The notes: a model not told the origin generated them from the sequence alone. A stretch of 15,448 bases of DNA from Flavobacteriales bacterium UBA6165 (GCA_002422285.1 DIUF01000056.1:8744-24191), one strand, 5' to 3'; positions 1 through 6,745 are shown, counted from the first letter of the stretch. Translations and numbers: made by a program.

Positions 1-213
1 GAAACAGAAGAAATTATCCTCAACAACATCAAAACCAAATTGGCTGGAGTTACTACAATTATCATTGCACACAGACTCTCGTCCGTTGTGGACTGCGACC
101 AAATCCTTGTTTTGGAGGCCGGACGCATAGCAGAATCTGGCACCCACGAAGAACTTTTGAATCTTAGAGGGATTTACGCCGAGATGTACGAGAAGCAGTT
201 GGTGGAGGAGTAG
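1..213 (+). CDS. ABC exporter ATP-binding protein, C-terminal fragment
   Basis: This is the last 70 residues of an ABC transporter protein; the gene begins before the window. The stretch IIIAHRLSSV contains the H-loop histidine (residue 24 of the visible part), followed by the usual strand and end segment of an exporter nucleotide-binding domain (ILVLEAGRIAESGTHEELL). The ending, with GIYAEMYEKQ shortly before the stop, is typical of MsbA/ABCB-type half transporters, in which the membrane domain precedes the ATPase domain. The Walker A, Q-loop and signature motifs lie outside the window, so the substrate cannot be inferred. It converges on the small membrane-protein gene at 287-622. Confidence 0.9.
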   Translation, partial: ETEEIILNNIKTKLAGVTTIIIAHRLSSVVDCDQILVLEAGRIAESGTHEELLNLRGIYAEMYEKQLVEE

Positions 214-225
214 GGTTTTTGCTGC

Positions 226-270
226 TGGCGGTTGGCTGTTGGCGGTTGGCGGTTGGCTGTTGGCGGTTGG
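226..270. repeat. 7-bp tandem repeat TGGCGGT/TGGCTGT
   Basis: Six full heptamers and a 3-base partial copy follow directly on one another: TGGCGGT, TGGCTGT, TGGCGGT, TGGCGGT, TGGCTGT, TGGCGGT, TGG. The array starts 13 bp after the stop codon of the ABC transporter gene. The segment at 295-310 (TAGCCAACAGTCGCCA) is an imperfect inverted match to one repeat pair, so a transcript from either side could form a hairpin here. It lies between two convergent genes. Confidence 0.85.
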
Positions 271-286
271 TGCATCGAGCAAGAAG

Positions 287-622
287 CTAAACACTAGCCA
301 ACAGTCGCCAAAAAGGACACACCAAAATAATTCCTGCGAAAAATGCCACACACAAAGCTAAGTTGCTCCATCGCTTCGATGGATAGTTTTTTGCGACAAC
401 GAAAAGCCAGATGTTGATGAGAATGAGCGGGATGAGTAATAAAACACGCCCAAAGTAAACAACTTCAATCAGCCCGAATAGCGCTCGCGTTTTTCCACCA
501 CTATCCATATAGGCCCAATACAAGTTGTAATTAGCGTGTAAACCCTTTATCATAGCCACCAGAGAAATAAGTAGTGAAAAAATGATGAGATAATTGGGAG
601 ATGATGTGCGCATTGTGGTCAA
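287..622 (-). CDS. Small multi-spanning membrane protein, unknown
   Basis: A 111-residue protein that I do not recognise. Three hydrophobic stretches are visible: about residues 11-27 (YLIIFSLLISLVAMIKG), 54-75 (VVYFGRVLLLIPLILINIWLFV) and 86-104 (SNLALCVAFFAGIILVCPF). Between the first two is an aromatic-rich loop (NYNLYWAYMDSGGKTR). The composition is that of a real inner-membrane protein, not a chance frame. A second possible ATG lies at residue 4 (613). A TAATTTTG element at 633-640 could be its -7 promoter box, which would leave a very short leader. The C-terminal codons run into sequence related to the 7-bp tandem repeat, so the last residues may have been altered by repeat expansion. 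Confidence 0.6.
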   Translation of the reverse strand: MTTMRTSSPNYLIIFSLLISLVAMIKGLHANYNLYWAYMDSGGKTRALFGLIEVVYFGRVLLLIPLILINIWLFVVAKNYPSKRWSNLALCVAFFAGIILVCPFWRLLASV

Positions 623-632
623 TTTGTTTGAT

Positions 633-640
633 CAAAATTA
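633..640 (-). promoter_or_regulatory. Candidate -7 promoter element
   Basis: Read on the - strand, TAATTTTG matches the Bacteroidota -7 consensus TAnnTTTG and lies about 10 bases before the ATG at 622. No clear -33 TTG is seen at the right distance. It overlaps the end of the T-run of the terminator at 640-670, so the two signals are fused. Confidence 0.35.
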
Positions 641-670
641 AAAAAAAAGCGCCTCATTTTCATGAGACGC
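640..670 (-). terminator. Rho-independent terminator, left copy
   Basis: On the - strand the sequence reads GCGTCTCAT-GAAA-ATGAGGCGC, a 9-bp stem with one G-U pair and a GAAA tetraloop, followed by a run of nine T. It is a copy of the terminator after the intact TonB-receptor gene (3270-3298). Here it follows only the receptor-gene fragment. Confidence 0.8.
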
Positions 671-930
671 TCTATCAAGCTAGTGGCGTTGGCTTAAAAC
701 TTCACGCCTACTGTGAGGTAGAAAGTGCGTCCAGTACCCGGAAGTAATCCAGGTCCTGGGTAAACTCCTGCGCGACGTGTTGCATAAACTGCGTCTGTTA
801 AGTTGTTTACGCCAGCGCGGAAGTGGTAGTTGTCGTTGATTTGGTAAGCCAAATTCAAGTCGATGAGGCTGTATGCTGGCAAAACTCCAGTCGTTGAAGT
901 AGCGTTTGGATCAATGGTGTTGGCTGCATC
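642..930. repeat. 289-bp direct repeat, left copy
   Basis: Aligned without gaps to 3270-3558 (offset 2628 bp), this copy differs at eight positions, so identity is about 97%. Similarity stops abruptly at 930/3558. The repeat covers the terminator stem and the last 79 codons plus stop of a TonB-dependent receptor gene. The two copies flank the cyclase gene at 1032-3113. Confidence 0.95.
694..930 (-). pseudogene. TonB-dependent receptor, 3'-end fragment
   Basis: This is a remnant of the last 79 codons of a gene almost identical to the receptor gene at 3322-5508. Reading is open from 930 to the stop at 694 and ends in the typical barrel-closing strand (RTFYLTVGVKF). Upstream of 930 the similarity ends, and three codons further an in-frame TGA stops the frame. 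There is no start codon with a signal peptide, no plug domain, and only the last strands of the barrel, so it cannot make a receptor. Of seven differences within the coding part, five are silent and two change a residue (V for G, D for E). Its neighbour upstream is the cyclase gene, pointing the other way. Confidence 0.85.
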
Positions 931-1007
931 TTTAAATCTTCATTCCTACTAATTAACAATTTTATACTTTATTTAACATAAAATAAGTAATCTTAATTTA
1001 ATTTAAT

Positions 1008-1015
1008 TATGTTTG
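1008..1015 (+). promoter_or_regulatory. Candidate -7 promoter of the cyclase gene
   Basis: TATGTTTG fits the Bacteroidota consensus TAnnTTTG and lies 16 bases before the ATG at 1032. The leader would be only about ten bases. No good -33 TTG is seen upstream; the region 931-1007 is extremely AT-rich. Confidence 0.45.
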
Positions 1016-1031
1016 CCCTAAAGATTTCGAT

Positions 1032-3113
1032 ATGAGGTATTTGACTTTATTCTTAATGCCTATTCTGTTGATTTGTTTTCCGGTTTTTAGCCAAAAAACC
1101 AATTCGATAAACGGCATAATCGATCTAAGCGGCTATGAAAGCAAATCTATAACTCGGATTAAGCTAAATGGTGAATGGAAATTTTTTGAGAATCGTTTTA
1201 TTCTTTCTGACCAGGATTCATTAGCCAAGGATTCATTTATTTTCGTTCGGGTACCACTTTCTTGGAATAAATTCGAAAACGCGAAGGGTTTAAAAAATGG
1301 ACTGGGATATGGAAGTTATTCCCTGAAAATTATCAGAAAAAAAGGTGAAAAACAAACGCTTCTTTTTAAGGAAATAGGCAGCTCCTACAAAGTTTGGTTA
1401 AATGGGGAATTGCAAGCTGAGATTGGGACTGTTGGAAAAAACAGATCTGTTTCAGTACCTAGTTTTGAATCATTTAATCTGGACCTCCCAGATATTGAAG
1501 AAGTAGATCTTGTGATTGAAGTGGCAAACTTCCATCAAAGTCTTGGCGGCTTAAAAATGCATGTTACTTTAATTGACAGTAAAAACGTAGCAATGCATCA
1601 ACAAGAAGAGTTCTTGCTTAAGAGCTTTTGCCTCGGAATTATTTTCATCATGGGCTTATACCACTTAGGGTTGTTTTTCTTGAATAAACAAGAGTTAGCC
1701 AGTTTTAATTTTGGATTGTTTTGTTTTGTCATCTTCATTTTTGTTGTATCAAGAAGTAGAATAATTTACAATTTCAATCCTGAATTTGATTGGGTTTTAG
1801 GAAATAGAATTGAGTATATTTCTATATATCTGAGTTTGCCGCTTTTTTATACATTTTTTCAACTATCATTTCCTAAACAATTCAATAAGTACTTTAATCT
1901 GTTAGCCATTATTATTTCAAGCAGTTTAATAACCATTGTTATTTTTACCGATGTGGTTTTTTTTACTTCAACATTATCCTATTTCCATTTTGTTTTGTTG
2001 ATGTATGTAGTTATTGTTCTTGTTGGGCTAATACGAGCTACAATATCGAAGCGGCGTGGTAGCTTGCTTCTGTTAAGTGGTTTCAATATTTTTATGTTGG
2101 CTTTGATTAATGATATTCTTCATGTGCAAAATATTATTGATACTGGAAATTATATAAGCTTAGGAGTATTTGGCTTTATTATTTTTCAGGCCTTCTTTTT
2201 AGCCTATAGAAGTGCTAATTATAATAAGAAGGTGGCCCTTCTTTCAATCAATCTTAAAGATTTGAATCAATCTCTTGAAAGATTTGTGCCTGCAGGTTTT
2301 ATGACATTGCTTAAGAAAAAAGATATTACAGAAGTTAACCTTGGTGACTTTGCGGAAAAAGAAATGACAATTATGTTTAGCGATATTAGGGGTTTTACAA
2401 GTATTTCTGAAAAACTTTCATCTGAAGACTCTTTTAGTTTTGTAAATGATTACCTGCGAACAATGGCTCCAATTATTCGAAACCACAACGGTTTTATTGA
2501 TAAATACCTCGGAGATGGCATTATGGCGCTATTTCCTACTAACCCGAATGATGCCCTAGCATGTGCTAAAAAAATGAGAGATGCACTGAACTTGTTTAAC
2601 GAGCAAAGTCGTATGTCAGGAAAACCTGTGATTGATATCGGAATTGGTTTGCATACTGGTTTGTGCATTATTGGTACGGTGGGAGAGCAAAGAAGAATAG
2701 ATACGACTGTAATTTCGGATGCAGTCAATTTGACTGCTCGAATAGAGTCATTAACCAAGCACTATAAGACTCCTATCATCCTTAGTGGAGAAACTGTGCA
2801 ACGACTGTCCCATGATGAAATTTCAAATCTTCGGTTTATTGGTTCGGTCGTTGTGAGAGGAAAAACACTTCAAACGGATTTGTATACACCGTATATTAAT
2901 AATGATGTTGATCAATCTTTGAAAGAACTTTTCAATCAAGCTGTTGTCTGTTACTGCAATAAAGATTTTGAGTTAGCAAACTCTCTATTTATGCAACTTT
3001 CAAAGACAGATTTGGATGATAGTTTATTGAAATTATATTTGGAGAAAACGAACTATTACTCAAATCAGGAAAAAACAGACGATCTCAAACACCTAGAGGT
3101 TTTTGAATATTGA
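1032..3113 (+). CDS. Receptor-type class III adenylate cyclase (7TMR-DISM-like)
   Basis: A 693-residue membrane protein predicted to make cyclic nucleotide in response to an outside signal. Residues 1-20 form a signal peptide ending VFSQ. Residues about 25-185 look like the extracytoplasmic beta-sandwich of 7TMR-DISM receptors (LNGEWKF, VWLNGE). Residues about 193-397 hold about seven hydrophobic helices. A linker (RFVPAGFMTLL) leads to the cyclase domain at about 447-610. Metal-binding aspartates are D451 (FSDIRGFT) and D495 (YLGDGI); N566 and R570 lie in DAVNLTARIE. K491 and T559 occupy the two base-selecting positions and suggest ATP rather than GTP. The C-terminal tail (about 620-680) resembles a TPR-like helix pair. 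The gene is more AT-rich by eye than the operon on the right and is flanked by the 289-bp direct repeat. The ligand is unknown. Confidence 0.88.
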   Translation: MRYLTLFLMPILLICFPVFSQKTNSINGIIDLSGYESKSITRIKLNGEWKFFENRFILSDQDSLAKDSFIFVRVPLSWNKFENAKGLKNGLGYGSYSLKIIRKKGEKQTLLFKEIGSSYKVWLNGELQAEIGTVGKNRSVSVPSFESFNLDLPDIEEVDLVIEVANFHQSLGGLKMHVTLIDSKNVAMHQQEEFLLKSFCLGIIFIMGLYHLGLFFLNKQELASFNFGLFCFVIFIFVVSRSRIIYNFNPEFDWVLGNRIEYISIYLSLPLFYTFFQLSFPKQFNKYFNLLAIIISSSLITIVIFTDVVFFTSTLSYFHFVLLMYVVIVLVGLIRATISKRRGSLLLLSGFNIFMLALINDILHVQNIIDTGNYISLGVFGFIIFQAFFLAYRSANYNKKVALLSINLKDLNQSLERFVPAGFMTLLKKKDITEVNLGDFAEKEMTIMFSDIRGFTSISEKLSSEDSFSFVNDYLRTMAPIIRNHNGFIDKYLGDGIMALFPTNPNDALACAKKMRDALNLFNEQSRMSGKPVIDIGIGLHTGLCIIGTVGEQRRIDTTVISDAVNLTARIESLTKHYKTPIILSGETVQRLSHDEISNLRFIGSVVVRGKTLQTDLYTPYINNDVDQSLKELFNQAVVCYCNKDFELANSLFMQLSKTDLDDSLLKLYLEKTNYYSNQEKTDDLKHLEVFEY

Positions 3114-3214
3114 ACTAAAGAACTTGCTTCTAAGATTAACAATGACCTTTTTATAAGCAATTGTGAATTAGGTAAATATAGATTTAGCTAGCCTGAGAGA
3201 GAGTTCTCACTGAA

Positions 3215-3225
3215 TTCGAAATGAC
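3215..3225 (+). repeat. Half copy of the palindromic intergenic element
   Basis: TTCGAAATGAC, preceded by GAGAGTTCTC at 3197-3207, resembles the left arm of the palindromic element at 6601-6745 (GAGATTTCTC, then TCGAAATGAC). The right arm is absent. It lies between the cyclase stop codon and the right-hand 289-bp repeat. Confidence 0.4.
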
Positions 3226-3269
3226 GGCTTTACACCACGGTAATAGGTGGAAAAGTGCGTCTTGGAGAC

Positions 3270-3298
3270 AAAAAAAGCGCCTCATTTTCATGAGACGC
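3270..3298 (-). terminator. Rho-independent terminator of the TonB-receptor gene
   Basis: On the - strand it reads GCGTCTCAT-GAAA-ATGAGGCGC followed by seven T: a 9-bp stem, a GAAA tetraloop and a U-tract, starting 24 bases after the receptor stop codon. This is the original of the copy at 640-670. Confidence 0.85.
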
Positions 3299-3558
3299 TC
3301 TATCAAGCTAGTGGCGGTGGCTTAAAACTTCACGCCTACTGTGAGGTAGAAAGTGCGTCCAGTGCCCGGAAGTAATCCAGGTCCTGGGTAACCTCCTGCG
3401 CGACGTGTTGCGTAAACAGCGTCTGTTAAGTTGTTTACGCCAGCGCGGAAGTGGTAGTTTTCGTTGATTTGGTAAGCCAAATTCAAGTCGATGAGGCTGT
3501 AGGCTGGCAAAACACCAGTCGTTGAAGTAGCGTTTGGATCAATGGTGTTGGCTGCATC
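3270..3558. repeat. 289-bp direct repeat, right copy
   Basis: This copy contains the terminator and the last 79 codons of the intact receptor gene. It differs from 642-930 at eight of 289 positions. The right-hand end of the similarity (3558) lies inside the coding sequence, with no visible short repeat or inverted end at the breakpoint. Confidence 0.95.
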
Positions 3559-5508
3559 CGTGAAAACTTCAGAGATGTAGTTGTATTGAACCGTTGCAGT
3601 AAAGCCTTTTGCTTTCGCGTTCAAACCAGTTCTCAAAATGTGCTGAGGAGCGTTTTCCACTCTGTTGTTTACGAAATCTACATTTGGATTGTCCCAACGC
3701 GTATAACGGGCATCAACATAAGCGTAATTTCCGAAAACTGAAACACCTATTTTAGTGATTTTAGGTTGAATCAAACGCAAAACTTCCAATTCCACATAAG
3801 ACTCAATTCCCTGACTCATCGAAGCGCCAATGTTGGTGCGGAAAGGATTGCCATTTTGGGAAATTGTGCCGATTCTGTTGTCGTAAAACAAACGGAAAGC
3901 ACCTACATCAAAGCGCAAGTTGTTTTTCAATAATGAACCGCGGAAACCGAAATCTAAGTTGTAACCCGTGGCGTCTTTTAAGTTTTGGTCGATAACGTCA
4001 ATCGTTGCCGATGGTGTCAGTTCAGAAAACAAAACTGGTCTGAAGCCTTGACTGAAATTGGCATAAAAATTTGAAGTTTCAGTGATGGCATATTCGGCTC
4101 CAAGTCCAGCTAAAATAACATTTCTGTCGCGCTGTTGTTCGTTGATATCGCCATTGCCAGATGCATTGATACGACCTAAAGCAGTTGAACGAATAAATTC
4201 ATAGCGAACACCAGGCGTAACAGTCAATTTATCAGTAAGTTGGAACATATTCTCTACGAAAGCAGCAGCATTTTGCGTGATGAAATTCAAACTTCTTGCA
4301 AATTCAAATCCGTTTTGAAGCTGAGCTATTGCCAAGTCATAACCCATTCCCGTTGTACCAATGCCCGCTTGGTCTCTTCTTGTGTTCCCATAATAAGCAC
4401 GCACACCACCCGATAAAGCAGATTTGCGACCAAGGAAACTGTAATGGCGTATTGCGCGAACTTCAACACCATAGTTTTTGTAATAATCGCGATCCACCTG
4501 ACGTGGATTATACGATCCAATTGCCGTGTTGATGGTATCCGCAATTGTTATTGCCCTTGTAAAACCAACGCTATTGCGCTCTGCCAAAGTACCAAACACA
4601 TTGATATTGAGCAATGTATTTTCGTTTGGTTTGTATGTCAATTTGAGCGCTGCTGAATTCCATGGTGTGCTGAACCAGTTTCTCTCGCGGTGCGATTGAC
4701 GGGCATCAGCAAAAAACATAGAATCCGACAAACCGCCCGCTTGCTGACTCACATAGTTCATGCGCGAGTATTCAGCATTCAAACTCCATTTTTCATTGAA
4801 GTCATAAGTCATGTTGATGGCACCCGTTTGCGTTTTGTAGGCACTATTTTGTCTCCATCCATCTGCTGAGCGATTATGAAAATAAGCATAATAAGAGAAC
4901 TTGTTCACTTTTCCACCGATGGCATTAAAAGAGTTCAATAAGCCGTAAGAGCCAATCGTTTGGTAAGACTCCACGCTCAAGGGCTTGTTACCCAAATGTG
5001 TTTTGGTGACGTAATTCAATAATCCGCCAAATTGAGGACCGTATTGCAAAGAGCCAGCACCTCTTATGATTTCTATACGCTGCAAAGCCTCAGTTGGCGG
5101 TGCGTAGTAGGCCTCTGGATAACCAAAAACTTCCGAACTGATATCGTAGCCATTCTGACGAACGTTGAATTCCCATGAACGGTTTGGACTTAAGCCACGC
5201 GTTGCAATACCCGTTTGAATACCAGAACCATCATTCTCCCAAATGCTCAAACCGGGTACTTTAGAAAAAATTTGACGCGAATTGTTTGTCGATAAATCGG
5301 CACTGCTGCCCGCCATGTTGATGACTTCGTTTTTCTTTCCCGCATAAATTTCTGTTCCTCGAACCTGTGGCATGCGCATCAAATCGGCACGTTGTTGTTC
5401 AATAATTTCGACAGGCGTTAACTCGGTTACTCTCGTCGTGTCTTGTGCAAATACTATCGGACTCACAAACATTGGTAAGCCAATTGCTAGTATATATTTC
5501 TTTTTCAT
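3322..5508 (-). CDS. TonB-dependent outer-membrane receptor, FecA-like
   Basis: A 728-residue outer-membrane transporter that imports a metal chelate or similar ligand using TonB energy. The ATG at 5508 is preferred because it starts directly with a signal peptide (MKKKYILAIG ... IVFAQ). The frame stays open upstream to an ATG at 5553, but that would add 15 unlikely residues. The plug domain follows (about residues 30-175) with RGLSPNRSWEF, GYPEAYYAPPTEALQRIEI and RGAGSLQYGPQFGGLLNYVT, closely resembling ferric-citrate receptor FecA. The rest is a beta-barrel ending in an aromatic residue (VGVKF). The N-terminal signalling domain of true FecA is absent, and no sigma/anti-sigma pair is adjacent, so FecR/FecI-type regulation is unlikely. 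The ligand cannot be fixed from sequence. The DUF2490 gene lies 101 bp upstream and may be co-transcribed. Confidence 0.93.
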   Translation of the reverse strand: MKKKYILAIGLPMFVSPIVFAQDTTRVTELTPVEIIEQQRADLMRMPQVRGTEIYAGKKNEVINMAGSSADLSTNNSRQIFSKVPGLSIWENDGSGIQTGIATRGLSPNRSWEFNVRQNGYDISSEVFGYPEAYYAPPTEALQRIEIIRGAGSLQYGPQFGGLLNYVTKTHLGNKPLSVESYQTIGSYGLLNSFNAIGGKVNKFSYYAYFHNRSADGWRQNSAYKTQTGAINMTYDFNEKWSLNAEYSRMNYVSQQAGGLSDSMFFADARQSHRERNWFSTPWNSAALKLTYKPNENTLLNINVFGTLAERNSVGFTRAITIADTINTAIGSYNPRQVDRDYYKNYGVEVRAIRHYSFLGRKSALSGGVRAYYGNTRRDQAGIGTTGMGYDLAIAQLQNGFEFARSLNFITQNAAAFVENMFQLTDKLTVTPGVRYEFIRSTALGRINASGNGDINEQQRDRNVILAGLGAEYAITETSNFYANFSQGFRPVLFSELTPSATIDVIDQNLKDATGYNLDFGFRGSLLKNNLRFDVGAFRLFYDNRIGTISQNGNPFRTNIGASMSQGIESYVELEVLRLIQPKITKIGVSVFGNYAYVDARYTRWDNPNVDFVNNRVENAPQHILRTGLNAKAKGFTATVQYNYISEVFTDAANTIDPNATSTTGVLPAYSLIDLNLAYQINENYHFRAGVNNLTDAVYATRRAGGYPGPGLLPGTGRTFYLTVGVKF

Positions 5509-5529
5509 AGTTATTGTTATTTCAGAGCG

Positions 5530-5560
5530 CAAAGGAAATACACAATGCGGCACCAGTCAA
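5530..5560 (-). promoter_or_regulatory. Weak candidate promoter of the TonB-receptor gene
   Basis: On the - strand TTG (5558-5560) and TTCCTTTG (5530-5537) are 20 bases apart, which fits the Bacteroidota spacing. The -7 box deviates from TAnnTTTG at its second base. It lies 22 bases before the ATG at 5508, inside the longer frame that starts at 5553, which argues for the shorter start. Read-through from the DUF2490 gene is the alternative. Confidence 0.3.
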
Positions 5561-5609
5561 TACCATAAAAAAGGTATTTAGAATTGGTCTAAATTAAAAT
5601 GACAGCAAA

Positions 5610-6419
5610 TTACCGATTGGTTTGAATAACTCTAATACTATTCAAGTTGATGTATGTATTCAAGATAAATCCAGAATTATACTGAAACACATTTTTTCCA
5701 TCAATCTGTCTTCCGAATTGTAGGACTTGATTGAGGTAGCCAGCTTCTATGCGAAAGGCGTCATTCAAACGATAGCCAAGAAGCAAACCGAATCGATTTT
5801 GGTCGAAAACATTGGCGTTAACATTTTGGCCAAAGCCTATAAAGAGTTCGTTGTACACCGCCATGTAAGGCGTTTTATTGACAATTGTTGTGCCTTTCAA
5901 TGGCAACTGTACGCGCAGCATATAACGCAAGCGGTTCATGAACAAAAATTCATCCTCGTTGATTCCCGTGATATGGTCATATTTGCCGACAAAGCGCTGC
6001 TCCAACATAAATCGGTGTTGCAATTCAACGCGACCTTCTTTTTGCTGTAATTGCACCATTTGAAACGACCGATGTTCTGTAAAATTTTTGCCAAAGACAT
6101 TGATGGTATGCTCGCCATAAGCAAAGGTCTCTACCCATGCATAACCAATCCGAAATTGAACACGTTCATTGATGTTGTAGTTGATGCCTGTGCGCAAAAG
6201 ACTCTGTTGCCATTGGTCACCAAAATCCACTCTGCGCCATTGGTACTCGCCATGAATGCCAAATTTATTAGGCAATTTGACTATAAGAAAAGCATTGTAC
6301 CAAGCAATATTATCTTTTGTGGAAATCCTGTTGTTTTGAGCCCATACACCTGTCCAAAATGAACAAACAACAAAAATATAACCGACTATTTTACAAACCT
6401 TTGCTTTATTTTTTCGCAT
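5610..6419 (-). CDS. DUF2490 family outer-membrane beta-barrel protein
   Basis: A 269-residue protein of the DUF2490 family, recognised from the N-terminal barrel pattern (NIAWYNAFLIVKLPNKFGIHGEYQWRR, quoted in part) and later RFMLEQRF, LRYMLRVQLPL and LGYRLNDAFRIEAGYLNQ. The function of the family is not known; the alternating strands suggest an outer-membrane barrel. The ATG at 6419 is chosen because it begins a basic N-terminus (MRKNKAKVCK) followed by a hydrophobic signal sequence ending WAQ. A longer frame starts at 6464. The gene lies 101 bp upstream of the FecA-like receptor gene on the same strand, so the two may act at the same membrane. A possible promoter with a poor -7 box (TTCTTTTG, 6445-6452) and an upstream inverted repeat (6476-6505) precede it. 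Confidence 0.82.
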   Translation of the reverse strand: MRKNKAKVCKIVGYIFVVCSFWTGVWAQNNRISTKDNIAWYNAFLIVKLPNKFGIHGEYQWRRVDFGDQWQQSLLRTGINYNINERVQFRIGYAWVETFAYGEHTINVFGKNFTEHRSFQMVQLQQKEGRVELQHRFMLEQRFVGKYDHITGINEDEFLFMNRLRYMLRVQLPLKGTTIVNKTPYMAVYNELFIGFGQNVNANVFDQNRFGLLLGYRLNDAFRIEAGYLNQVLQFGRQIDGKNVFQYNSGFILNTYINLNSIRVIQTNR

Positions 6420-6475
6420 TTCTTTAGCTTGTTTTTTCCGGGTGCAAAAGAAGTGAAAATACATGAATAAAGATT

Positions 6476-6505
6476 AATGTTTTACACTAATTTACATTAA
6501 ACATT
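6476..6505. promoter_or_regulatory. Candidate operator upstream of the DUF2490 gene
   Basis: AATGTTT and AAACATT form a 7-bp inverted repeat 16 bases apart. Between them is a near-perfect 10-bp tandem repeat, TTTACACTAA/TTTACATTAA (6481-6500). It lies about 57-86 bases before the DUF2490 start and just upstream of a promoter lacking a visible -33 box, the place expected for an activator. The sequence is AT-rich, so chance is possible. Confidence 0.3.
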
Positions 6506-6516
6506 TTTATGTATTA

Positions 6517-6532
6517 ATTAAGATTTTTTTGA
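6517..6532. repeat. 16-bp direct repeat, left copy
   Basis: ATTAAGATTTTTTTGA occurs identically at 6815-6830. The two copies bracket 282 bp that contain the palindromic element at 6601-6745. The run of seven T lowers the information content. Confidence 0.6.
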
Positions 6533-6600
6533 TTGGACGCAAACGTGCCACTAAAACTTAAAATTCAAACCTGACATATCGTTATGAAATTGGAATAAAA

Positions 6601-6745
6601 GAGATTTCTCCGCGTTTCTCGCGTCGAAATGACAGCACAGTGGGGATACTATCGTCGCGCGAAGCGCGACGAGTCAACCACTTCTAGTCTGTCATTTCGA
6701 CGAACTTGTTCGGATACCTCCGAAGGAAGCACGTGAGTAAATCTC
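6601..6745. repeat. Palindromic intergenic element with nested hairpins
   Basis: The outer arms GAGATTT (6601-6607) and AAATCTC (6739-6745) are complementary. Inside them a perfect 14-bp inverted repeat joins 6622-6635 (CGTCGAAATGACAG) and 6689-6702 (CTGTCATTTCGACG). Nested within are a hairpin at 6652-6672 (TCGTCGCGC-GAA-GCGCGACGA, 9-bp stem) and another at 6709-6724 (TTCGGA-TACC-TCCGAA). No protein is encoded. From memory, similar TCGAAATGAC/GTCATTTCGA elements are common between genes of Bacteroidota, so this is probably a mobile or repetitive palindrome, not a unique structure. The rest of the gene-free stretch 6420-6954 holds the operator candidate, the 16-bp repeats and the operon promoter. 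Confidence 0.75.

Noticed and set aside
226..270. Array could be read as a CRISPR.
   Set aside because: The repeat unit is seven bases with no spacers and no cas genes nearby; it is a simple tandem repeat.
2450..2758. Open frame of 102 codons on the - strand inside the cyclase gene.
   Set aside because: It lies opposite the conserved catalytic domain, has no family resemblance, and is a by-product of the real gene. The same applies to - strand frames at 11392-11733, 11836-12198, 8876-9199 and 13609-13917.
3114..3180. TTGCTT and AAGCAA after the cyclase stop codon might form a terminator.
   Set aside because: The stem is only six base pairs with a loop of over 20 bases and no T-run directly after it.
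642..3558. The direct repeats with the gene between them could be an insertion sequence or composite transposon.
   Set aside because: The repeat is the tail of a neighbouring gene, has no terminal inverted repeats, and no transposase or integrase is encoded between the copies.
5509..5553. Longer start of the TonB receptor at 5553.
   Set aside because: It would add 15 residues before a perfect signal peptide and would place the possible promoter inside the coding sequence.
6727..6737. GCACGTGAGTA contains the CACGTG core of a parS site.
   Set aside because: The flanks do not match GTTT and AAAC on either side, and the core lies inside the right part of the palindromic element.
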